A stretch of DNA of 64,000 nucleotides from contig JAFMSR010000019.1 in the NCBI GenBank assembly GCA_022818135.1, positions 34,520,122 to 34,584,121 on the forward strand, read 5' to 3'. Made by a program: the position numbers and the translations under genes. Under the pieces are notes generated by a model, which was given only the letters and a program-made list of their open reading frames with translations, searched no databases and had not been told where the DNA came from. Position 1 is the first letter of the stretch, and each line of letters begins with the position of its first letter. Source of the DNA: Saxidomus purpurata. Taxonomy: Eukaryota; Mollusca; Bivalvia; Venerida; Veneridae. This document shows, one piece after another, positions 43,441 through 64,000 of the stretch.

Positions 43441-43829
43441 ACATTTCGAAAACATTGCAACAAAAGCGTTTGCAAAACTTGCTACCTTGCTACCATTGGC
43501 TATTATATAAGGTCAACAATAGCAGAAAGGGTCAATTTTGACTTCGGAGTCCTGATTTGAACACTTTTCGTAGAGGACCACTACAGAACGCTACATTTCT
43601 GATATCTTAGCTCTGGGCCTTGTTGTTTTTTGAGAACATTTATCTGCTTTGTTGCCATGGAAACCAGAGTTTTGCATGGGATGAAATTCTTTGAACAACT
43701 TTGATAGAGCTTCTTGCAAGGAACATCCGTGCAAAGTTTCATCAACATTGGCTCAGTGCTTTCAGAGATGTTTTTAAAAGAAATGGTGGATGATGTACGG
43801 TGAGCCATCCTGAAAAGAATACGGAAATA

Positions 43830-43936
43830 CTTTTCAAGAATTTATACTGGAACCTTCTTATTTGATAATTTGTTCCAAACTATGTTAAATTCAGACGTTT
43901 TTCTACCAAAATCTGCGATGAAGTAGCTTTAAAATT
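43830..43936. repeat. Fragment of the AGCTGCTCGCTC MITE family
   Basis: Right-end sequence only: TTATACTGGAACCTTCTTAT, CTACCAAAATCTGCGATGAA, GTAGCTTTAAA. The same interior is seen at 62540-62650. Confidence 0.55.
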
Positions 43937-44208
43937 CACATGATCTACGTACAGTTTATCTGTGACACCATTGTATAAGGTGTAACAGTGTCCTCTCTAT
44001 AAAGAGCGGAGGCTGATCCTTACTTCAATGTGATAAATTAAGCAGTCGTAGAACCCTACACTGTTTTTTAAGCCTGCATAGCATCTGTAACAAGAGCTGT
44101 TTGTAAAACACGTATGGCCCCCTTGATGCAAAAGTTGTACTATGAAAGGAACAGTTTTAAAGTAACAGTCAGTGTGAAATTCGTAAAACGGCATCTGTAG
44201 AAATTGTA

Positions 44209-44240
<32 letters not shown>

Positions 44241-44329
44241 CATTCTAAAAAAAACATTTTTACGAAGTGACCTTGACCTAAAAAAATTTGTGTTTTGCTA
44301 AAAAACAATAAAAAAAAAAAAAGAAATTT

Positions 44330-45216
44330 AAACAAGAGCCATGTTACACATGGTTAATCCCCCGCCGGGAAGAAGTTACCTGAAGGTTGTACTTTCGTAC
44401 ATTTTACTTGATGAGAGGAAATCCTTAAAAAGCCGTATAGTTATGGTCATGCTGAGTACAGTTTTCAAGTAAGTGGAAAAAGAATAAGGCAACGAAGAGA
44501 AGGTTTGCAAAATTATATTAATGTTCATTATCAGTATAGGTATGATATTTTTCTATTTGACTAAAAGTAGGCAAGGTAGAGTTATTGTTCTTGCACACTG
44601 CACTTCCTACCAATGTGCTATGTCAGTGTATTAAGTTTGAAGAAAATCCCTCAAGTACTTTTGGAGTTATGCTCCGGAATTTTTTTTCCAAGTAAATCTT
44701 ATAAAGGGGAATAACTGTAAAAGTAGGCAAGGTAGAGTTATTGTTCTTGCACACTGCACTTCCTCCCAATGTGCTATGTCAGTGTATTAAGTTTGAAGAA
44801 AATCTCTCAAGTACGTTTGGAGTTATGCTTCGGACAAGTAAATCTGGTAAAGGGGAATAACTCTAAAAGTAGGCAAGGTAGAGTTATTGTTCTTGCACTC
44901 TGCACTTCCTACCAATGTGCTATGACAGTGTATTAAGTTTGAAGAAAATCCCTCAAGTACTTTTGGAGTAATGCTTCGGACAAAGTTTTTCAAGTAAATC
45001 TGATAAAGGGGAATAACTCTAAAAGTAGGCAAGGTAGAGTTATTGTTCTTACACACTGCATTTCCTCCCAATGTGCTCTGTCAGTGTATGAAGTTTGAAG
45101 AAATCCCTCAAGTACTTTTGGAGTTATGCTCCGGACAAAATTGGGACGGACGCACGCACGGACGGACGGACGGAGACCATTTCTAATATCCCCTTCGCCT
45201 TCGGCGGGGGGATAAA
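44330..45216. repeat. Dispersed repeat with about 160-bp tandem units (GTAGGCAAGGTAGAGTTATT)
   Basis: Begins AACAAGAGCCATGTTACACA and TTAATCCCCCGCC, ends ATCCCCTTCGCCTTCGGCGGGGGGAT, so the CCCCCGCC end is inverted at the tail. Four units contain CCAATGTGCTATGTCAGTGT and CCTCAAGTACTTTTGGAGTT. Confidence 0.82.
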
Positions 45217-45224
45217 AAAGTTTT

Positions 45225-45660
45225 TTAGTAACTGTGACCTTGACCACTAAAAAATTTATTTTTTTTGCTGTAAACAATTCAAATCTGAAAAAAAATTCAA
45301 AAAATCTATTTTGAGTGGCGACCTTGACCTAAAAAAAATTTTTGCGTTGAACAATTTTATGATAAAAAAAATAGTTTTAGTAACAGTGACCATGACCCCT
45401 AAAAAAATTTTTTTGCTGAAAACAATTTAAAACTAAAAAAAACAATTTGAAAAAAAAATCTATTTTTAGTAGTGCCCTTGATCTGAAAAAAATTTTTTTT
45501 TGCATAAAACAATTTTATAATAAAAAAAAAATTCGTAAAAAAAATCTATTATTAGTAACAGTGAGTGACCTTGTCCCCCCCCCACCCCTTTTAAAAAAAA
45601 TTATTGCTAAAAACAATATAAAAATTTAAAAGAAAAATATCTAAATATCTTCCTCTCCAT
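45225..45660. repeat. Low-complexity A/T region with degenerate GTGACCTTGACC units
   Basis: Runs of A and T alternate with GTGACCTTGACC-like motifs about 90 bases apart. It looks like a slipped or decayed form of the neighbouring repeat. Confidence 0.6.
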
Positions 45661-45699
45661 GCAAGCTACGAGCACACCAAGTTTCATTGCAATTGGTCA

Positions 45700-46388
45700 C
45701 TCCTAACTCATGTTATTAAGCGGAAACCATTTTTCTATTTTTAGTAACAATGACCTTGACCTTGATCCTAGTGACCCCAAATGCAACCCAAGCTTCCTCT
45801 CCCCAACAACTACCAACAACCAAATTTCATTGCAATTGGTCACTCCTAACTTAAGTTATTGAGCGGAAACCATTCTACAATTCCGGGTCACTGTGACCTT
45901 GACCTTCTAATCTTAAAACCCTTAGGGGTCCTCTACCGGTTATGACCAATGTCCACATCAAGTTTCAAGATGTTAGGCCCAAGCGTTCTTGAGTTATCGT
46001 TCAGAAACTGTTTTACAATTACGGGTCACCATGACCTTAAAGTTTGACCTACTGACCTCAAAATCGATAGTGGTTATCTGCTGGTCATGACAAACCTCCA
46101 CATCAAGTTTCAAGATGCTAGGTCCAAACATTTTTAAGTTATCATCCAGAAAGCGTTTTACTATTCCGGGTCACTGTGACCTTGACCTTTGACATACTGA
46201 CCTAAAAAGCAATAGGAGTCCTCTGCTGGTCATGAGCAACCCCCACATTAAGTTTCAGGATCCTAGGCCCAAGCGTTCTTGAGTTATCATCCAAAAACCA
46301 GTTGGTAGACAGACGGAAAGACAGACATACCGACCGACCGACCAACATCTACAAATCAATATACCCCTCTCCTTTGAAGGGGGCATAA
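45700..46388. repeat. Third TGACCTTGACCTTTGACC repeat element
   Basis: Units of about 145 bases with CACTGTGACCTTGACCTT, CACATCAAGTTTCAAGATG and TTGAGTTATC. It ends CCGACCGACCGACCAAC and ATACCCCTCTCCTTTGAAGG. Confidence 0.78.
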
Positions 46389-46483
46389 TAAACAAAAGGA
46401 ATATGACGGCCCTACATCACTCACCTGGGTACCATAGGTCATTATACTAGGTCAACAACAGGGTGGTAGAAAACAAAGCAAGA

Positions 46484-47650
46484 AGGCCAAGATAGCCCTA
46501 TATCGCTCACCTGGCTACCATTGGCTATAACACAAGGTCATCAAGAGCAGAAAGGATCAATTTGGACCTTGGGGTTCTGATCTAAACAATCTTTGTAGAG
46601 GTCCACTACACACTGTTATCTTCCAAATATCTAAGCTCTGGGCCTAATGGTTTAAGACAAGAGGCATTTTGAAGTTTTCCCTATGTAAGCCCATGATAAA
46701 TACGTGACCCCTGGCAGGGTAAATTGTGACCTGTTAGTCATGATTTGAAAAGTCTTGGTAGAAGTCAACGAGCCAATGATACATGCCAGATATCTAAGCC
46801 ATAGACCTTGTGGTTTCAAAGAAGATTTTTAAAGTTTTTCCTGTACAGTAAACACCACTTGTAACGATATCGCTTGTTACGATATACTGCTTGTAACGAT
46901 GATTTGGTTGCAAATACAAAATAATCTGTGAAGCTGATAAGGGACCCTGACAAAAAAACAAGCAAAACATTGCTACTGATTTTAACTATAACTCAATTAG
47001 CACGATATTAAAATATCGTGATGATATCGTAAAAGTATATGAAACATCGACATTCAGTCGGGCTGGAAAAAGGATGAGACCCACAAGTACCATGTGGAAG
47101 AGAATTAAAGTGGTTTGAAGATGTGAAATCACAAAATATTTCATAATTATGCACATGTATAATTACAAAACATTTTAATAAAAACGCTGTATCTACTTTT
47201 GGTTTTGGCCCATGTCGAAATCAACTTTGGATGTAATGACATTTGGATGTAACGATGTAAACTCTAAGGTGCCCTGAATAGCTTAACAAGCGGTGTTTAC
47301 TGTATGAGCCTATATTAAAACAAAGGGCCCCCTGGTCGGGTCAATTTTGACAAGGGGGTATAAATGTGAACAATCTTGGTTGAGGTAATGCCACATGCTC
47401 TAGGCCTTGTGGTTTCAGCCAAGAAAGTTTTTCCTATATTTGCCTATGTAATTTTAAACAAGTGACCCCCTGGGCGGGGTCAATTTTGACCTAGGGGTCA
47501 TAATTTGAACAATCGTGGTAAAGGTTCAGGTATGCCACATATCTAAGCTATAGGCATTCCTGTTCTTGGGAAGATCTTTAAAAGTTTTAAAGAATTCTGC
47601 ATGGAATGGAATTATTTGAACAATTTTAGTAGAGCTTCATGCAAGGACCA
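46484..47650. repeat. Second copy of the 165-bp-unit repeat, interrupted by a pogo-like element
   Basis: CAAGAAGGCCAAGATAGCCC at the left and the ATATCTAAGCTCTGGGCC, GGTCATAATTTGAACAATC units identify the family. The pogo-like insertion at 46846-47302 splits one unit. Confidence 0.78.
46846..47302. mobile_element. Pogo/Tigger-like nonautonomous element inside another repeat
   Basis: The ends CAGTAAACACCACTTGTAAC and inverted CAGTAAACACCGCTTGTTAA are flanked by TA on both sides (46844-46845, 47303-47304). Subterminal TTGTAACGAT motifs recur. Removing it restores the host repeat reading TTTTTCCTGTATGAGCC. 457 bases, no transposase. Confidence 0.82.
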
Positions 47651-48226
47651 TCCTTGCCAAGTTTCATCGACATTGGTGTAGCAGTTTCAGAGATATTGTT
47701 TGAAGGAAAATGTGAACTTATGCTGTGCAGTGATCCTAATAGCTCATTTTGTGCCACAGGAACTAATAAAAGTACAGCAATTGATAAGTTTCTTAGTGTA
47801 TGTAAAGGCTGTTGTTTTAATGCATGAGGAACACATCAAATTCTAGGTCTTCAATCATAAAGATGTTCCTCCCCTGCCCCTGCCCCTGGCGAGTTAAAAA
47901 TAAAATAACCAGAAAGAGTTGTCCATACCATAGTATGTTCGAGTATTTGATATTTTGAGGGGGCGGGGGAGGGGGGAAGATCTAAGCATTCACATCAACA
48001 GGACATCATTTGTCAAAATAGTTATTTGGAAATTGTCCTTGACATTCTGATCCACTTTAAATGCTTTTGTGAAGTTTCATTTGAAAATCAAATTCTACAT
48101 TACTTTTGAATATATCTATTGGCACACATAAGCCAAGTACAATAACACCACATTTGGAAAAATCAAACCCTATACACAAGACAGATGTGTTTACAATGCT
48201 ATACATGTAGCCATGAAAAATACTTT

Positions 48227-48345
48227 GCCCCGAGCTGGATTCGAACTCGGTCCTCCAGTTCCCTTAGCGGACACTCTACCAAGTACCCATAAAAGGTAGC
48301 TTAATCGCAAGGAAGTCCATGTGCCGTATTACACCTCTTCTACAT
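48227..48345 (-). repeat. tRNA-derived SINE (GCCCCGAGCTGGATTCGAAC family)
   Basis: On the minus strand it has the A-box-like TTGGTAGAGTGTCCGC and the B box GAGTTCGAATCCAGC, with the head ending CTCGGGGC. Two more copies lie at 58634-58750 and 58873-58985. Confidence 0.72.
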
Positions 48346-48789
48346 ACAGGCGAAATTATTTCGTTGATTGTGGCTTAAGTTAAACAAGACAACAAGTTCC
48401 ATGAGTAATTTTCAGGTTTTACTGTATTGGTTGTTTTTCTTTAATTGGACAGTAGATCACTCTGAATATTGTACCATTATTCAAAATAATTAATCACTAA
48501 AATACACGCTTGTTCATGCAATACTTTCAGAAGAACTAGTCTGTATTGGTGTCCGTTCACCGACAGTTTCGGTATAAAATGATTAAATCACAAGCAGTTT
48601 GCAGTATCAAATCACTATATTTAAGTTCACATTTGTGCACCTTATCCTTAACAAGTTTCAGTGACAGCTCATAAACAGTTTATAATCCAATAAATAGCAT
48701 CACTTGAATACAAGAATTTAACAACGGAGAATGTAAGCTGTTTTTTCAGACACAAAAGAACACTGTACTATAAAATATCCAAACACTGG

Positions 48790-60052
<11,263 letters not shown>

Positions 60053-61989
60053 TTTATTGTATTGACAAAGAGAAATTATCACTAAAAAGAGAATATTCAA
60101 ACAACAACTTGTGATGACTATTGAAAACTTGCCGCTTCCGGTTTTCGAAATAAACTCAACGATATAAATTGGGGAGAAAGGAGGTGTAAACAGGTGTAAA
60201 CAGGACATTAATTGAAACTAAGATGCATAAAGTCACTCGATAACGTCATATATATCGTGATAACGTGAATGTGCTAAATTATAAAACTGTGTATTGTAGA
60301 TATAGTTAAATTTTACAACCTAAAAATAAATCATTTGAATAAAAGTTTAAATAAATTTCAAAGTTCATTGATATGTAGAGCTAAACAAGATCTACCACAA
60401 GTACTCATTTTACCCACATAGTATCACCCTTTGGAACCAGCTCCCATGAAACATTGCTACTCTATCTGACCTTGGCCAGTTCAAGCAGTGCGTTCAGTAT
60501 TAGTCAGATGATCAATGTTTTTATCTTTCAATTTCATTATCAATGTTCTAAATATTATGCTAACCAGGGTCCGTATATTACGGACCCTGTGCTAACATTT
60601 TAACCTTTGACTGGATACTTACTTCTAAGTCTCTCTTTAACCTGACAAAACTTACTGCCAGGTTTTTTTATTGTTTCACTATATACTAACATTTCCAACG
60701 TGCACTTTAGTCCTGCCTATAACACTCGCGAGAGGGATGGCAGTATCCAGAGATAGATAGATAGATAAAGCACAACAAACCATTCTATTACTGTACAGAC
60801 CCATCGAGTAGGCAGGAAAAGTCTCAAAGAAAAGTAAGCCTATCTTTAACATGTACCGGAATACACTCAACACTGGGTTTCTGATCATTACCGGAAGATC
60901 GGGGTCAAAACCTAATGGTTTTCTATGATGGACTATCCCTAAATCTAGTAGAATATTTTCCAGAAAAATAAATGATGTGTTCAATGAACTCCCTATATCG
61001 AACAGATTGTATTCTTCAAACATAAATAATGTGTTCACTGAATGTAAAATGACAAATAATACAATTTTAAAAAATACATTTATCGAAAAATGCCTCAATT
61101 TAGCACAAATATTCAACATAGAGGCCTACTGTAGTTAACCTGTTAACTGCAAGATAAGAAAGCCAAGTTGTGGGCAACAATAATTACAGTTATAGCCCCT
61201 TTTAGACTTAAATTTCACTAAATTTATTATTTATCAACTCTTACATAAAACACAGCATAATAAAGATCAGAGCATTTGTACACCTGCGTGCTGTTGTTGC
61301 AATTTCTTGTGTTTTGCATAAATACTCTTAAAGGGACACTCCCTATAAATTGGCAATTATCATTATCCATTCCAAAGATAAAAAAAAAATAAATTTCTAA
61401 AAAAATAAAAATAAAAATCATGCACGTTAAATAACGACATGTCAGAAAAAGGTCTCATTTTAGCAAAAAGAAATCAAGATAGAGATTTTCCGTAATAAAT
61501 CGCTATCTATCCATTAACAACAACAACTTTTAAATAGATGTTTGATGATAAATGTTTTACGGTACTGAAACACACTTTAAAACCTTGATTTTACCCATAA
61601 CGACTGGAATGTAACGCTTATACTTTAAGGTCAAGTAATGATAAGGCAAATATGCTATCATTTGTGTTGATGACACTGAAACGTTACCACATTTTTTTAT
61701 TTAGATAATGCCTTTATTACTTTAGAGGGAGACAAATCAATTTTCATCTAGTTTTTATCTAGTATTGAGTTGCTCCCCCTTTTTTATGATTAAAATATCC
61801 GATATTTCCATAAATATTACCTCACTATTTGTGTGTGTTTAACATACCCTAGCTCTTTACGAATAGACCCATTGGTTCTTTTACGTGGCAGGTATATAGC
61901 CCAAGTTCACGCGAAACTACATATGGGTTTCTAACCATTCACCTCCAGATGGTCGGGAAACACTGAGAATAGCGTTCCTTAAATTTCAA

Positions 61990-62060
61990 GTACCCCACTC
62001 GGGATCCGAACCGGGGACCACGGGATTGGCTTCTAACCAATTCGTCGGTCGGGAAACACT
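61990..62060 (-). repeat. tRNA-like SINE fragment
   Basis: The minus strand reads GAATTGGTTAGAAGCCAATC (A-box and anticodon region) and CCCCGGTTCGGATCCCGAGT (B box). Flanking GGTCGGGAAACACTGA is repeated at 61951 and 62046, so the unit is partly tandem. Confidence 0.5.
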
Positions 62061-62320
62061 GAAAAGCGTTTCTGACATTTTGAGTGCCCGCTTGTGATTC
62101 GATTCGGGGACTTATAAAACAATTTTTCATCCGCTAGATACAGGTAGTTTAATACATTTATATTCTTTTTAGCAGTGAACTTTTTGGAGTTCATTTTTCT
62201 CCATATGTTACAGTATTATCTACATATATTCCTAAAATATTTTGACTTTTTTCGTTTTCAATAATAGTTTTTGTTGTAAGATTATCAGAACGAATGAAGA
62301 TCCTATCTGCATACATGTAG

Positions 62321-62650
62321 TTTAAAGCTGCTCGCTCACGGTTTCCGGTGACAAAATAATTAACTAAAACATAACATGTCAAAGTAATTTCTAGAATCAA
62401 CAACATAAGTGCAAATCTTGGTAGCGGTTTGAGAAAATCTGCTGAGAATTACAATGTACGTTTATAATGGAATTTCAAAAGTCTTTGTAACGCTTTATAA
62501 TTTGGTAGCGTATTCTTTCAAAAATACAGAAATCTTCTACAGGCATTTATACTGGAACCTTGTTGCTTTATGATTCGTTCTAAATATATTAACTTTAGAC
62601 AATTCAAAGAACCTTATTTTTTTACCAAAATCTGAGAGCGAGCAGCTTTA
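62321..62650. repeat. AGCTGCTCGCTC-family MITE, complete copy
   Basis: The left end TTTAAAGCTGCTCGCTCACG and right end CTGAGAGCGAGCAGCTTTA are inverted. The interior has TTTCTAGAATCAACAACATA, also seen at 24748 and 42288. Confidence 0.75.
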
Positions 62651-62665
62651 TGACATATTATTCAC

Positions 62666-62704
62666 AGCACAGCACAGCACAGCACAGCACAGCACAACAC
62701 AGCA
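62666..62704 (+). repeat. ACAGC microsatellite
   Basis: About eight near-perfect copies of the five-base unit CACAG, one with AACAC. Confidence 0.9.
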
Positions 62705-64000
62705 TATAGTTTATTCGACATTAAATTCCAATTCATAGTCGACAAATAACATTCCAAAAACAAAGTATGAAGAATGAGAAATTTTCCCAGAGAGACATTT
62801 TATGCATTTCTAAATCAAAACAATAACTCTCCATAGACCCGACGACAAGGGGGACTCTGTTATCTCCCTTGTATCACATTATTTATATCTTTCTGTTACA
62901 CATAGACGTTAAATATTATTCAAACATATACGAAGATGCATAAGGTTGCATTAACATTACTTGAGATGCATGTACATCGAAGCCAGTGTTAATTTGCATT
63001 GTAAAAATCGGACATTGGGTAAAAGTTGTATTGAATGCCGAATGAATAGGCAAAACATATAGTAGTGCACTATTTGTGAGTCATTAAAATTGTTACCGTT
63101 GTAATTGTTAATATTTGCTTATTTTAATTAAAACAACATTATGATTTGTTGCGCCATATTTGTTTATATGCATTTGTTTGCCACATAGGTCTCAGACCTT
63201 CTGGATCGAAATAAAATAGATCTATCTATATAAATAAATGATTCACTGACATACTCATGATTCATGAACGTTGAGATACGACATAACATTATTATTTACC
63301 TTGTATTATAAAATAACAAGGTACTCGTGATTCAAGACAGTATTCATCATGTATATTAACTAACATAGTACCACCAATACTACAGTTAGCCTTATTGAAA
63401 GGCGAAAACAAGGACTAACTCATTGGTCTAGACCAAGAATTTAGAAATGTTTTACACTCGAGTAGTCTCAACATTGTTCTTTCTGCATATACAATCAAAT
63501 AGGTACAATCACGTTCTTTCTTTAAGTGCATAATATAAATATTTGGCCAAATCATTCAATGATTTATTATTTGTAATGGACATGAGAGTTTCAAGTTTCT
63601 GTACAGTAGGCCATCTACAAAAATAAGGCTTAAGAAATTTACGACGTAAATGATAATATTTTTGGACAAACTAGTAAACATGATATTCGTCCTCTTTCAA
63701 ATTCACGGAACAGTTTCGGCACTTCCTTTCTTCTCTATCTAAGTCATCATCAGTTACATTTTTGATTGAATTCTATATTTTCATGCGCAGCGTCTGTATC
63801 ATACAATGTCTAGATATGTTCATATAAGTCATTGGTTGTTAACGTTTCATCTTATTTAGATTTTTTTGCATAATGACGCTTAATTTACATGTTACAATAA
63901 ATAATTGACAACGCTAGATCCATTCATTGAATGAAAGCTCATTCCGCCTATACCAAGGTCATAATGTTATCTAGAATTACCCAAAATAAATGAAGTAGAT

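Larger units (their letters stand above)
41442..48789. other. Intergenic spacer filled with dispersed tandem-unit repeats
   Basis: No gene is recognised between the stop of the glycine-zipper gene and the 3' end of TXNL1. The spacer is almost wholly accounted for by the AGCTGCTCGCTC MITE (41841-42232), three tandem-unit repeat types (42297-43440, 44330-45216, 45700-46388), a second copy of the first type (46484-47650) carrying a pogo-like insertion, and a SINE at 48227. Confidence 0.7.
60053..64000. other. 5' flank of TXNL1 and intergenic DNA
   Basis: No coding exon is recognised. Contents: a GATA short repeat at about 60751-60766, a TTAA-family MITE fragment at 61328-61650, a tRNA-like SINE fragment at about 61990-62060, the AGCTGCTCGCTC MITE at 62321-62650 and an ACAGC microsatellite at 62666-62704. 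No TATA box is evident just upstream of TXNL1, as expected for a housekeeping gene. Confidence 0.55.

Noticed and set aside
44823..45277. Open frames repeating LPTFRVIPLYQIY
   Set aside because: Come from the 160-bp tandem units of a dispersed repeat; no coding context.

Overview
The window is eukaryotic nuclear DNA: AT-rich, with GT-AG introns, TATA boxes, a pol III tRNA gene, tRNA-derived SINEs and many palindromic nonautonomous DNA transposons. The protein families and repeat types (a lustrin-type cysteine/proline protein, TGACCTTGACCTTTGACC-bearing repeats, several tandem-unit dispersed repeats) suggest a mollusc, most likely a bivalve. That taxonomic call is inference from family resemblance; no search was run.

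Four protein-coding genes were assembled by hand from splice sites and reading-frame phase. (1) Minus strand, about 17.1 kb to the left edge: a secreted lustrin-like protein with a signal peptide, nine six-cysteine-type modules and a roughly 960-residue Pro/Thr/Ser repeat region. Every intron is phase 1. The last visible exon ends at a perfect GTAAGT donor, so the gene probably continues beyond base 1. (2) Plus strand, 24.29-34.62 kb: a secreted trypsin-like serine protease of 345 residues in 8 exons, with the complete His/Asp/Ser triad. (3) Plus strand, 38.51-41.44 kb: an unrecognised secreted protein of 335 residues with an acidic middle and a long glycine-zipper C-terminus. (4) Minus strand, 60.05-48.79 kb: a complete nine-exon orthologue of thioredoxin-like protein 1 (TXNL1), 289 residues, thioredoxin plus PITH domain.

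An intact tRNA-Asp(GTC) gene lies in intron 2 of gene 1. The rest is intron and intergenic DNA dominated by repeats. These include a TA-flanked pogo/Tigger-like MITE family (TIR near CAGTAAACTCCGTATATAAC), a TTAA-flanked family, a family with TIR AAAGCTGCTCGCTCTCAGAT, an hAT-like element with perfect ends and 8-bp target duplication, a CACTA-like element with subterminal hairpins, several tRNA-derived SINE families including a tRNA-Thr-derived one, and long dispersed elements built of 125-170 bp tandem units.

The most unusual structure is in the protease gene. Intron 1 carries five tandem copies of a polypyrimidine-ACAG (3' splice-site-like) unit. Intron 3 carries roughly thirty copies of a 30-bp unit that repeats the sequence of exon 3's own 5' splice junction (CCATGGCAG|GTATAC). 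One gene therefore holds arrays of decoy acceptors and decoy donors. Genes 1 and 2 are divergently transcribed across a 7-kb repeat-rich spacer. There is no evidence that the four genes form a pathway.
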